Shown piece after piece: positions 9,101 to 16,103 of a stretch of 21,491 nucleotides of DNA (within the stretch, counting starts at the first letter, position 1; each line of letters begins with the position of its first letter). The notes beneath the pieces were generated by a model. It was not told the origin of the DNA, did no database searches, and saw nothing but the letters and a program-made list of their open reading frames with translations. Origin of the DNA: a virus. The DNA lies in the IMG/VR virus record IMGVR_UViG_3300032278_000137, positions 1 through 21,491 of that record; one strand, given 5' to 3'. A program made the position numbers and the translations under genes.

Positions 9101-9749
9101 CGGTATCACTGCGGGAGTTGCTCAAGAGGAGTTTAGACAAGAAGCTGCTGCTAGAGATTTAGAAAGACAAGGACTCACTACTGGAGCAGCCATTACCTCT
9201 GACCTAGCAGATAGGGATTTCAGGCAAAAAGCGGCAATAGCTAATATTCTTGGTCAGGAACAAGATATGGAAGCAAGACGGCGAGCCGAAAATTATGCGA
9301 GAGAACAGCAAGGGTTAGCTACTACTGGACAGGCGTTTGCTATGCAGACAGCCGTAGCACCGGATGTTGCTAAATACTTTGGTCGTCCCGCAAGTCAAGC
9401 TGCCGGAATGGAAGTGCTGGGTATGGGACAGCAGCAAGCTATGTATGGTACTAGTCCTCAAGCGTTTGATTATGGCCAAGGAGTTAATGTTGCTATGGCA
9501 GAACAAGCTAACTTGACTGCGCTACAGGCAGCACAGATGTCCGCAGATGCGGCGAAGAAAGCTGGGAAGTATAGTGGTCTAGGGAATATAGTTGGTAGTT
9601 TTCTTGGGACTGAATCAGGTGCTGGAGGAATTATGGATATATTTGGCGGCGGTGGTGGCTCCGGTGGAGGCATTAGCGGTGGTGGTGGAAGTTCTGGAGG
9701 CAGTCCTTACTATCTCCCTGAAACTAGTTTTGAACAATGGAACCCCTAG
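6189..9749 (+). CDS. 1186-residue repeat-rich probable internal virion/ejection protein
   Basis: The N-terminus MSWWNVAKVAATAVGSYAGS is a short amphipathic or membrane-prone helix, followed by a Gly/Ser linker (GSGGSGGSGG). Residues about 50-470 are charged, helical, coiled-coil-like. Residues 481-681 consist of degenerate 22-residue Ala/Gly/Gln units. Residues 742-966 hold three 75-residue Gln/Ala-rich repeats with a partial fourth after them. The C-terminus is glycine-rich (GGGGGSGGGISGGGGSSGG). Large low-complexity helical proteins in this place, followed by other internal-protein candidates, are typical of podoviral ejection or inner-core proteins; a tape-measure-like role is the main alternative. 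There is no catalytic motif. The start ATG overlaps the cupin stop (ATGA) and is preceded by GAAAGGA. Confidence 0.65.
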   Translation: MSWWNVAKVAATAVGSYAGSKGSGGSGGSGGTGEMESIDIGEVLKGTAKGFEGAVPSIISAEEAMRPAMQDLALSDARRALMGGDAALRTERDTAEAAVNALEAGLSKATSEIRTKISEIESTSFNVETQREEWEKTRINLQDELVKTTDLQSAFDTASATVDTDRETFKKFRQQHSALINSLTGKLKTSFLSGKQPTGELEDKYNIAKAAQSRITKYERDYGWLELQAEEAGAKDATSYLASIEEAYNRDIGILTEEIAARPEDIDTYEPYIRAETAFNEKREADLGVLANQIENLKKTGQFSDENYEVLKGEFEDAAAAVLEGSPGILDLAEYSINRQAGVGERLKEAAAKNEFRIMQELAPELVAMYRKTNEPAVKLADIVSKQAQLMIDNPDTPYTDQQEALTKLRGTLGLPPDEDSLEAKVAAEVSGFIDKESLGSPQLQKDLAAKVGSLMGGPAAGEAEKALYGAAFDEPGVRKGPSAEAQALSAFGQEQLAPGLAARGPSPAETALGVTAEGRLAAQQRAAGAGEEAIAQRGLEMLGQAQAGPSAVQQAMAGAATTGLAAPVREASETEQALRQAAQQGLVAEQRPAGVREQALTQAGLGMLGGQAPVVSPVQQAMAQAAIRDMGAGVRGASDVEQALGISALGGLGAQQRAASPEEAAMQARIGELIAGAGKLSPLEQRQIEQQIFALQQRQGRARDTGAAAAVAGRMAEARRADLGQDLTLASALLGQQDVLQQVRVQEELQRLGLGQQAATQAVGLEATRQDERLRQQAVGQQAGVSAEQIALAQAQQGIVERETGAGFLGEAERLEQARVQEQLQRQATGQQGAFSTAQLEAAREAELLEKQAQGIQAGATAEQIELARQQQEIAQTQAGAGLVSGADALQQARINELLAQQQTGAGMTATASQIEAQRQAELQAQRGAGMQAVTQAGGLTLQQTQQELSALEAAAQQERMRESQRLQGYGITAGVAQEEFRQEAAARDLERQGLTTGAAITSDLADRDFRQKAAIANILGQEQDMEARRRAENYAREQQGLATTGQAFAMQTAVAPDVAKYFGRPASQAAGMEVLGMGQQQAMYGTSPQAFDYGQGVNVAMAEQANLTALQAAQMSADAAKKAGKYSGLGNIVGSFLGTESGAGGIMDIFGGGGGSGGGISGGGGSSGGSPYYLPETSFEQWNP
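7629..8231 (+). repeat. About nine degenerate 22-residue repeats
   Basis: Read in the 1186-residue frame, units start at residue 481 and recur about every 22 residues (range 21-24). The consensus is small-P/A-S-x-x-E-x-A-L-x-x-x-A-x-x-G-L-x-A-x-x-R. Examples are SPAETALGVTAEGRLAAQQR and ASETEQALRQAAQQGLVAEQ. Every second or third unit begins GPS or VSP, so a higher-order unit of about 66-68 residues is superimposed. Confidence 0.75.
8412..9086 (+). repeat. Three exact-length 75-residue (225-bp) tandem repeats
   Basis: Units start at 8412, 8637 and 8862, exactly 225 bp apart. They align without gaps at the protein level: QQVRVQEELQR, EQARVQEQLQR and QQARINELLAQ begin the three copies. Copies 1 and 2 also share AEQI at unit positions 47-50 and TGAG or AGAG near 64-67. 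A partial fourth unit (RLQGYGITAG...) follows. Confidence 0.8.
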
Positions 9750-9776
9750 AAACGGTTATAAAATAAATAATTTTTT

Positions 9777-9782
9777 AAGGAG
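9777..9782 (+). promoter_or_regulatory. Strong Shine-Dalgarno AAGGAG
   Basis: AAGGAG lies 8 nt before the ATG at 9791, in an otherwise AT-rich 41-bp gap (9750-9790). It is the best ribosome binding site in the window and fixes the start of the 472-residue gene. Most other genes here start by overlap coupling instead. Confidence 0.8.
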
Positions 9783-9790
9783 AAAATATT

Positions 9791-11209
9791 ATGGCTAGAG
9801 TAGGCGAATCGATAGATCCCAGACTTTTACGTCTGGACCCACAGGTATTTAGATCAATAGAAAGCGCAGGTGCTTCTACAGGTGCCATGTATGCCAGCTT
9901 GGGTGAGAGTGCTGCCGGAGCAATTGAGAGTTATGCCGAGAGAAAGAAAGAACTCGATCTGAAAAAAGAGGAAGAAGAAAAACTCCTTAAAGAAGAAGCT
10001 GGAGCTGTTGATTACCTAGTTCAAGCAGGGATGTCACAGGAAGACGCTGAATACTCAGTTCAGGCTCTTGGAGCGAAAGCTGCCATTGATACATACGAAA
10101 AGCGTCACCTTCAGGGACAATTACTTCAAGCACAGAAGGATGCAGCAGCACTAGCTGTGAAAAGTGCTAAGGAAGCTGCAACCGATTTATGGTTTCAGCA
10201 GCAATTAGATGCCAAACTGAAGGCATCCGTCGATGCATCGGCTGCCGCGGAAGACGCACAAAACAAATACGAACTAGCTATTCTTAATAATGAGAATGAT
10301 GCCGTCAAAGCGACCCTTAAAGCTACTATTCAATCTTTAAGAGATAAGCTAGCCTTGAATCAATCGGATAGGGATAGCATCAACCAGAATATTAAATGGC
10401 TGCAACTGGGCCGGGAAGTAGCATGGACATTGTCTCAACCTGGGTGGTTGGAGAAAGCATCTCAAGAAGACATTGATGAAAAATATAATCTCCTTAAAGA
10501 GGTTCAAATAAATTATATTGGAAAAGAGGGTGAAAGTTTTTTTGCCCTACAAAATTGGACGGGTTTAGATCCAGACACTGGAGCAAGAGTTCAGAAGCCA
10601 GCTTGGCTCACAGAGACTCAAGAACGAGCAGCAGGAACCTATGTTCCATCGGAAATTATAATAAAACCAAAAAAAGTTGGATTGTGGGATAAAATTTTCG
10701 GTGGTGATACACCAACAATAGGGGAAGATATCGATACCGTTGGAGGAGGCGAAGCTGAAATGTCCAATGGAGCCGCGAAGCAAGTAGCAGGTGCAACAGA
10801 AACATCTACTCCATCATTAGAAAGTATATCATCCTTTGGAGAAGATATTCAGTTAGATAGGGCAAAATCTGGGTTTGAAAGATTTGCAGGAACTACGTTT
10901 AACGAAAAAAAACCTACAATAGAAAAGGTGCAGGAATATGGTTGGAAACCTGCTCGCTATGAAACAGGAGAGTTGAGAACATTTAACCGGGCTGTAAGTA
11001 AGTATTATAATAAAATTGATGCTATAAGAGAAATTACACTCAGAGGGAAATTGCCCCCAGCCGATATGATTAATAGTTTTACCGATGCTGGGTTTAAAGA
11101 TTTAATGGTTGCGGTTGATCCTTATATTAAACAGAAAAGACATCAAAATAAGCTGGGTCTTAGTTATAATCAAATAAAGTCGTACTTTAAAGACACGCGA
11201 CAGGATTAA
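9791..11209 (+). CDS. 472-residue helical probable internal virion protein
   Basis: The N-terminal 45 residues are Ala/Gly/Ser-rich (STGAMYASLGESAAGAIESY), followed by a Lys/Glu coiled-coil run at about 50-70 (RKKELDLKKEEEEKLLKEE). Alanine- and charge-rich helices continue to about residue 200. The rest is mixed, with a basic C-terminal region (about 395-472) that includes YIKQKRHQNK. No enzymatic motif, signal peptide or membrane helix is seen. This N-terminal style is familiar from phage internal and tail-associated proteins encoded beside ejection proteins, but I cannot assign a family. The next gene starts 1 nt after its stop. Confidence 0.65.
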   Translation: MARVGESIDPRLLRLDPQVFRSIESAGASTGAMYASLGESAAGAIESYAERKKELDLKKEEEEKLLKEEAGAVDYLVQAGMSQEDAEYSVQALGAKAAIDTYEKRHLQGQLLQAQKDAAALAVKSAKEAATDLWFQQQLDAKLKASVDASAAAEDAQNKYELAILNNENDAVKATLKATIQSLRDKLALNQSDRDSINQNIKWLQLGREVAWTLSQPGWLEKASQEDIDEKYNLLKEVQINYIGKEGESFFALQNWTGLDPDTGARVQKPAWLTETQERAAGTYVPSEIIIKPKKVGLWDKIFGGDTPTIGEDIDTVGGGEAEMSNGAAKQVAGATETSTPSLESISSFGEDIQLDRAKSGFERFAGTTFNEKKPTIEKVQEYGWKPARYETGELRTFNRAVSKYYNKIDAIREITLRGKLPPADMINSFTDAGFKDLMVAVDPYIKQKRHQNKLGLSYNQIKSYFKDTRQD

Positions 11210-11210
11210 G

Positions 11211-14200
11211 ATGCCAAGGAACTATATACAACTGGAGGGAAAACCCAGATTGTTGATCTCCTCTCCTCCTGGTTCCTCTGATGAGGAGAAAGAGAGGCTT
11301 TATTTTGAGGAGTTACGCAGACGGGGAGAAATATCTGAGCGTTCTTTAGCCAGAACTGCAACTGGATTAGGAACTGAAGTTGTATTAGGTGAGGGTATAA
11401 AACTAGGAGGGGCAGCTGCCGGTTCTGCCCTTGGCCCACTTGGATTCTTAGCTGGCTATGTTACTGGTGGTATAATTGGAGGAGTGAGTGGTTCTCTTGC
11501 AAGACAGAGAATTTCTGATCCCAATGCGCCTATTTCGTATGGACAGATTTTAGGCGATACCCTTATTAATTTACTACCTGGAGTGGGTCGTGCGGGGAAG
11601 GCTATAGGGATAGGTGCTAGAGTGGCAAGGCATGGTGCTGCTGGTGCTGTTATTGCTCCTGCGGCGGTTACTGTAGAATCTATTGTCGATCAAGGGAGAC
11701 TCCCTGACCAGGAAACAATTCTTAATGCAGGGATTACGGGAGTAGCCCTTGGTTCTGGTTTAGGTATTAGCGGGGAATTAGCTTCAAAGATTTACTCAAA
11801 ATATGCAAACAAGTCCATCGCTCAGGTAGATGCCGACCTCGCTAAGAAAGGTAAAGATGCTCAGGAATTGAAAGCTGGCATCAAGGCTGTAGATGATCGA
11901 AATGTTGATTTTTCTGCTTCGACAGGGGAGCAGAATTTATTGAAAATTAAACAACAAAGCGTTGATAGACGCTCGTGGTTGCTGTCTCTTCAAGAAAAAC
12001 TTGAAAAGACATTAGATATTAAGTTTAACGGTAGTGCTAGTGATGCTTATCTTCAGGGAAGGATGGCGGATGCTAAAACCAGAGTTGAGTATACAACTTT
12101 GCTTGAGACCATAAGGGCAGACGGAATTGCATTGGAGAAAGCCGCAAAAGACATGGCTAAGGGACCGAAGGCATATTCAGCGGAACAATTGCATGACGAG
12201 GCGAATAGATACATGCATGCCGAACATGCACTGGAATATCATCGCAAGATAGGAGAAACCGGCGACGAAGCTGCTTTCTCTGGAGGTATTGCTGGAGGTG
12301 ATACACTTATGACTAATAAGGAGGCCACCCGAATAGTTAATGATTTTAAAGCCAAAGGTTTAGATGTAACATTGAAAGACTCTCTAGCTGCACGCCGTCT
12401 TATGGCGGATAATATACCTAGAATATTAAAGGATGGTGGTTTAATCACTGAATCCGATTATCAGAGACTTATATCAACTTACGATCATTATGTCCCATTG
12501 AATCGTCGTCCTGACGATTTAACAATGACCCCAGCGCAAGTTGTTGAAGCTGAAAAACAAAAGGCAAAAGGGGAAGCCACTCAACGGCCAAGGATGCACG
12601 AAGGGGGAGGTGGAGAAGTAAATGTTTGGGAAAATCTAGTGGCTCGAACAGAGGATGCTATTTATCGTTCAGCAAAAAATAAAGAATCCGGTGCAACGAA
12701 AAGACTTTTAGAATTTGCTGAAGGAAAAACAAAACTAGATTTATCGAAAAGAGTTACCAACCTGAGTGAAGTTGCAACTGTAAGCGAAAGGGATTATATA
12801 GGCGTAGACTGGAATGAGAACCTCATACCCTCACCTTTAAAAAATGACGAGGTAAGGGTTATTGAAGAGGGAAAACAGTATATAATTAAATTTCAACCAG
12901 GTCCATTTCAACAGATTGCCCAAACCTTAAAGGGGATGGATAGGGTGGAGCTTGGAAGTGTTGCCAGAGGCATGTTGTTTGGGAACCAAGCTTTAGGAAC
13001 TTTATATACACGAGCAGCTCCAGCGTTCTGGGTTCCAAATATGGTCAGGGATCGGCTGGAATCATTTATTAATACCGGCGCGCGTCTTGGCTATCGCAAC
13101 TCACTAGAAATTCTTAATCCATTTGCGATTGCACGAGATATGCGAACCGTGCTAAGAAATGCAACTGGAGGTGGATGGTTCTCTGGTTCAATCACAGATC
13201 CTGCTAACATTTCACAGGATAAGCTATTTAAAGGATATAAAGGTTCTGGAGCAAGTGTAGGGGGATTGGGTTATTCTACAAAAAAAGATATTATAGATCA
13301 TATGGGAGACGTTGCTCCCAGTTCGCCCTTAACGGCTAAAGTAAAAAGAAATAAATTATCTAAGTTATTAGATACTATTAATGCTGTCTTTGAGAATACA
13401 ACACGCTTCTCGGTTTGGAAAAAAGCGACAAAAGAGCTTGATGCCAGAACTGACTTAACATCAAAACAGAAGGAAACCTTAGCAACTATATTTTCATTAG
13501 ATGCTTCTTTTGATCCCCATCTTGGCGGAACTATGAAAAGAAACATGAGTGCTTGGTTTATCTTTTCTAATCCAGCTATACAGGGAGCCAGGAACATGTT
13601 CAGAACTTTGAGCGATCCCAAGGTTTTAGCTTCAACAACGGCTTCTTTTGTAGGAACCAGTATGTTACTTGATTGGTGGAATAGTAATATTGACCCGGAT
13701 TGGAAAAACAAAATTAAAGGTGGGCCAGACCGGAGTGCCTGGAGACTGAACAAACACCTGATTATTTTGAGTCCAGACGAAAACGAAGGAGGCGAGTTAA
13801 ATTATGTTCAAATACCTGTTCCTTATCCATTGATACCTATAAAAACAGTTTCTGATTTTATCTCTGATTTAGCCAGGGGACGTGACCTTGATCCTGTAAA
13901 ACTGGCTAAGGGAGTGGCGGATTCAATTGTAGAGGGATACAGCCCAACAGGGGGAAGTTTAGTCCCAACACTATTAGAAAAAGCATGGGTTAGTCCTTTT
14001 CTGTCAAACAAAGATGGTCTTGGAAGAAGCATAATACCTCCATATATGTTTGAGATGAACATCCCTGACAGTGAGAAGTATGGTCCGTGGATGGCTGAAA
14101 CTGTAGGGGGTAAACTTGCTATAGACATTGCCCAGGAAGCTTCTCATCTCGGTATGGAAGTGAGTCCTGAAACCCTGGAATATATATACGAGAACAGTCT

Positions 14201-14735
14201 TGGCGGTTTGGGAACAACAATGAAAAAACTGGTAAACGCGACAGCCAATTTGTTTAGCGGTAAACCTGTTAGAAACAATGAATTACCTATATTGCGTAGA
14301 TTTCTTGGTCGAACTTATGCTGATGGGTTTGAGCAACTAACCGGAGTTGCTCCAGATATTAGCCACTTTGAACGAGAACAAAACACGTCAAGTGTTCAGA
14401 ATCAAAGAAGGCATTTTGAACTTCTCGGGGAGTTAAGAAAAGGAAGGGACGCTGAAGAACGTGCCTCCATCTATTATAGTCTAATTCAAGGCGAAAACAA
14501 ATCTGTCCAGCGTAGAATGAAGAAGAGTATGATGGATATGAGGATGGGGATTACTAAGACTGACCAGGATGTAAGAAGACTGGGAGTTGAGAATGGCCAG
14601 AGAGCAGCGTTTTTCACAGAACAAATCAAAAAAATGCCACCAGGTGATGTTAGAGAGTATATAATGGATCAATCCCGGAAAAAGATTATGACTCCCGAAG
14701 TGAAAATTCAAATGAGACTTTTAGGTGCATTATAA
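11211..14735 (+). CDS. 1174-residue LPD38-like internal/ejection polyvalent protein
   Basis: The N-terminal region has glycine-zipper-like hydrophobic stretches (about residues 57-95, including LGPLGFLAGYVTGGIIGGVS, and 120-190), compatible with membrane insertion during DNA ejection. The segment from NRYMHAEHALEYHRKIGE (about 332-349) through YDHYVPLNRR (424-433), then FWVPNMVRDRLESF (606-619), NAVFENTTRFSVWKKATKE (724-742) and WFIFSNPAIQGARNMFRTL (about 782-800), follows the order seen in phage large polyvalent proteins with the LPD38 domain. No transglycosylase or peptidase motif stands out. In other podoviruses such proteins are packaged and ejected with the DNA, and that role is inferred here. 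The gene starts 1 nt after the upstream stop, and the ribosome site is weak. Confidence 0.72.
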   Translation: MPRNYIQLEGKPRLLISSPPGSSDEEKERLYFEELRRRGEISERSLARTATGLGTEVVLGEGIKLGGAAAGSALGPLGFLAGYVTGGIIGGVSGSLARQRISDPNAPISYGQILGDTLINLLPGVGRAGKAIGIGARVARHGAAGAVIAPAAVTVESIVDQGRLPDQETILNAGITGVALGSGLGISGELASKIYSKYANKSIAQVDADLAKKGKDAQELKAGIKAVDDRNVDFSASTGEQNLLKIKQQSVDRRSWLLSLQEKLEKTLDIKFNGSASDAYLQGRMADAKTRVEYTTLLETIRADGIALEKAAKDMAKGPKAYSAEQLHDEANRYMHAEHALEYHRKIGETGDEAAFSGGIAGGDTLMTNKEATRIVNDFKAKGLDVTLKDSLAARRLMADNIPRILKDGGLITESDYQRLISTYDHYVPLNRRPDDLTMTPAQVVEAEKQKAKGEATQRPRMHEGGGGEVNVWENLVARTEDAIYRSAKNKESGATKRLLEFAEGKTKLDLSKRVTNLSEVATVSERDYIGVDWNENLIPSPLKNDEVRVIEEGKQYIIKFQPGPFQQIAQTLKGMDRVELGSVARGMLFGNQALGTLYTRAAPAFWVPNMVRDRLESFINTGARLGYRNSLEILNPFAIARDMRTVLRNATGGGWFSGSITDPANISQDKLFKGYKGSGASVGGLGYSTKKDIIDHMGDVAPSSPLTAKVKRNKLSKLLDTINAVFENTTRFSVWKKATKELDARTDLTSKQKETLATIFSLDASFDPHLGGTMKRNMSAWFIFSNPAIQGARNMFRTLSDPKVLASTTASFVGTSMLLDWWNSNIDPDWKNKIKGGPDRSAWRLNKHLIILSPDENEGGELNYVQIPVPYPLIPIKTVSDFISDLARGRDLDPVKLAKGVADSIVEGYSPTGGSLVPTLLEKAWVSPFLSNKDGLGRSIIPPYMFEMNIPDSEKYGPWMAETVGGKLAIDIAQEASHLGMEVSPETLEYIYENSLGGLGTTMKKLVNATANLFSGKPVRNNELPILRRFLGRTYADGFEQLTGVAPDISHFEREQNTSSVQNQRRHFELLGELRKGRDAEERASIYYSLIQGENKSVQRRMKKSMMDMRMGITKTDQDVRRLGVENGQRAAFFTEQIKKMPPGDVREYIMDQSRKKIMTPEVKIQMRLLGAL

Positions 14736-14747
14736 CTATAATAGTTA

Positions 14748-14909
14748 ATGGATAAGAAAATAAAATTCATCACTCAGGGCGGGAAAAGATATAAAGGGGC
14801 AAGCCATTTCCATAGAGGAAGATGGTATACCGGAGAAAAGCACACGATTAGAAGTAAACCGTTGCTTTCTCAAACCTCTTATTCTGATTTCCCAAGACTA
14901 GAGCTTTAA
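14748..14909 (+). CDS. 53-residue small basic phage protein, last gene of the + block
   Basis: ATG at 14748 opens 53 codons to TAA 14907-14909. The product starts MDKKIKFITQGGKRYKGASH and continues FHRGRWYTGEKH. The pattern of glycine turns, His/Trp/Tyr and Lys looks like a conserved compact protein rather than random sequence, and I have the impression of similar small proteins in marine phages. No function is known. It lies 12 nt after the 1174-residue gene, in the same direction, and just before the non-coding convergence region. It has no clear Shine-Dalgarno sequence. Confidence 0.6.
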   Translation: MDKKIKFITQGGKRYKGASHFHRGRWYTGEKHTIRSKPLLSQTSYSDFPRLEL

Positions 14910-15011
14910 AATCCCGTATCTCTCCCTCTACGGCATCCTTGTCACAGATTGACACTGTCGTCTACTTATTGCAATGAAAGTGGGTTACCAGGTGCCGTGA
15001 ACGCATGTCCA

Positions 15012-15040
15012 GGGAATATAAAAGAAATAGTTATATTCCC
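15012..15040 (+). terminator. Perfect 10-bp hairpin, possible terminator of the structural operon
   Basis: GGGAATATAA (15012-15021) pairs perfectly with TTATATTCCC (15031-15040) around a 9-nt loop. On the + strand it is followed by CTAACTTTGTTTT, only moderately U-rich. The position about 100 bp after the last + strand gene suits a terminator, but the stem is AT-rich. Confidence 0.45.
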
Positions 15041-15049
15041 CTAACTTTG

Positions 15050-15087
15050 TTTTGGGCCGAGTTTCGGTGCGGAATCCTGGCCCAAAA
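15050..15087. terminator. 9-bp hairpin with 20-nt loop, possibly bidirectional terminator
   Basis: TTTTGGGCC (15050-15058) pairs with GGCCCAAAA (15079-15087). The stem begins with T and ends with A runs on both strands, so either direction could terminate. The loop allows a competing small hairpin, CCGA/TCGG (15057-15060/15064-15067), so a structured RNA is an alternative reading. Confidence 0.45.
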
Positions 15088-15167
15088 ATATACCTCTGAT
15101 AATCAACTACTTAGGTGACTTTCGGATAATTCTCTCCCAAAAATATCCAGTTTGGACAAAAAGAAAA

Positions 15168-15187
15168 GGGGCGGATTGCTCCGCCCC
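15168..15187 (-). terminator. Intrinsic terminator of the - strand block
   Basis: GGGGCGGA (15168-15175) and TCCGCCCC (15180-15187) form a perfect GC-rich 8-bp stem with a 4-nt loop. On the - strand the stem is followed directly by TTTTCTTTTT, the classic U-run; on the + strand no T-run follows. It lies 41 bp past the stop of the last - strand gene. Confidence 0.85.
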
Positions 15188-15228
15188 AACAGGCTTAAAA
15201 GGGGACAAAAGATAAACCCCGTCAGCGA

Positions 15229-15414
15229 TTACTCGCCTGACTGACCTGTCTCCCCAGAAATAGCTAGCTTTTGTTCCTTTTTACTTAGTTCATTAAACCG
15301 GTTAAGAGAGGTGTCCGTAGCTACCTTCCTCATTATTTCCACTATCATTGGGAGTGTTATCTCCTTATTCAGAATGATGTCGGCTTGTTCCTTCAGGTAT
15401 TCTTTTTTTGTCAT
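15229..15414 (-). CDS. 61-residue hypothetical protein, last gene of the - block
   Basis: The product starts MTKKEYLKEQADIILNKEIT, is amphipathic and probably all helical, and has an acidic C-terminus ending GQSGE. ATG at 15412-15414 is used. The reading frame overlaps the end of the DnaA-like gene by 50 bp, more than other overlaps here, so a shorter start is possible. No good Shine-Dalgarno sequence is seen. The strong - strand terminator lies 41 bp downstream, which supports it as the final gene of this unit. I do not recognise it. Confidence 0.5.
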   Translation of the reverse strand: MTKKEYLKEQADIILNKEITLPMIVEIMRKVATDTSLNRFNELSKKEQKLAISGETGQSGE

Positions 15415-15739
15415 GGCTTTTAATTATGTTATTGGTATGTTCTAAAATTCCTTCCTCTGTGTCGAGGATGTTTTTTGCACTACGTAGACCGTGATAAATG
15501 CAAGTGCGTTCTCTGTTAAAGAACCAGCATATGTATTTGCCGGAGATTCCCAGCTTAGTTAAAGCATACATAGATAATTGCCTGGCTGTAGCGGGAATAC
15601 GCTGTCGATTTTTGCTTACCATCGTTTCTATTTCCACGCCACACAGATCAGCAAAATCCTCTGCCACGCCCTTACACAAATTAAACACGTTCCTATAGTG
15701 TTTCTTCCTATCCTCTTTTATTATCGGCTCGTTTTTCAT
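15365..15739 (-). CDS. DnaA domain IV-like DNA-binding protein lacking the AAA+ domain
   Basis: Residues about 30-95 follow the DnaA C-terminal DNA-binding domain. They read CGVEIETMVSKNRQRIPATA, then ARQLSMYALTKLGISGKYIC, then a recognition-helix signature WFFNRERTCIYHGLRSAKNI that corresponds to the FGRDHTTVxxA motif. At 124 residues there is no room for the ATPase domain III. Domain IV binds DnaA boxes in bacterial origins. A phage stand-alone copy could recruit or compete with host replication factors, or act as a transcription regulator; this is inference. The gene starts 32 nt inside the end of the HNH gene, so the two are coupled. Confidence 0.72.
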   Translation of the reverse strand: MKNEPIIKEDRKKHYRNVFNLCKGVAEDFADLCGVEIETMVSKNRQRIPATARQLSMYALTKLGISGKYICWFFNRERTCIYHGLRSAKNILDTEEGILEHTNNIIKSHDKKRIPEGTSRHHSE

Positions 15740-16100
15740 TCTCCATCTTTGTTTTAATTTTGTGAGCTGCTTTGCTCACTGCCTGTAAATTCTCTTCGCT
15801 ACAAAACACTCTTGGCAACAATTCATTCCAGTTGTAGCCCAGCCACTTGGTTTTTCTTCCGAATTTATAAGGAACGACAGGATCGATATGATCAATCTGC
15901 ATCTCGGCTGCTGGAAAAAGTTTTCCTGTGATGGCGCATCGGAACATTTTCCGAGTGCGTTTGGTCTTTGGATTTATTTGATTCTCAACAAAGGCTTTAT
16001 TAAGCACCGAATATTTTGGTCCCCACCGAGCTGTCATTCTCCGCATACCGCTCATAACGAATGATCGAAGTCGTGCTTCAGTCCAAGGTTTCTTCTTCAT
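15708..16100 (-). CDS. HNH endonuclease with degenerate zinc-binding cysteines
   Basis: The N-terminal RLRSFVMSGMRRMTARWGPK (about 10-29) is the helical lead-in found in one phage HNH family. The catalytic segment is QIDHIDPVVP (68-77, H71), with CSEENLQAV (100-108, N104) and AHKIKT (112-117, H113). Relatives usually carry CxxC before DHI and CxxCH near the end. Here the first pair is CAIT (C55 only) and the second is SKAAH, so the structural zinc site looks lost while the catalytic residues remain. Possible roles are recombination, nicking for replication, packaging or mobility. ATG at 16098-16100 lies 3 nt after the homing endonuclease stop. Confidence 0.75.
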   Translation of the reverse strand: MKKKPWTEARLRSFVMSGMRRMTARWGPKYSVLNKAFVENQINPKTKRTRKMFRCAITGKLFPAAEMQIDHIDPVVPYKFGRKTKWLGYNWNELLPRVFCSEENLQAVSKAAHKIKTKMENEKRADNKRG

Positions 16101-16103
16101 AGT

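Larger units (their letters stand above)
14910..15228. other. 319-bp non-coding convergence region with several inverted repeats
   Basis: This stretch separates the converging structural and DNA-metabolism blocks and holds no convincing ORF. It contains short stems at 14914-14918/14929-14933 and 14940-14944/14950-14954, plus a longer-range match of ACGGCATCC (14930-14938) with GGTGCCGT (14991-14998). Three clear hairpins are listed separately. An 11-bp direct repeat CCCAAAAATAT occurs at 15081-15091 and 15136-15146. It may combine terminators for both strands with a small structured RNA. No tRNA fits. Confidence 0.6.

Noticed and set aside
13298-13753. 151-codon - strand open frame inside the 1174-residue gene
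   Set aside because: Antisense shadow of a gene with LPD38-like motifs; no recognisable domain and no operon context.
14981-14998. GGGTTACC-containing segment reminiscent of the end of a GEMM (c-di-GMP) riboswitch
   Set aside because: The diagnostic GGGACGCAAAGCC segment of GEMM-I is absent and no coding gene follows on the + strand.
14910-15228. Possible tRNA or tmRNA in the convergence region
   Set aside because: No 7-bp acceptor stem with a TTC-type T-loop and matching anticodon arm could be built on either strand.
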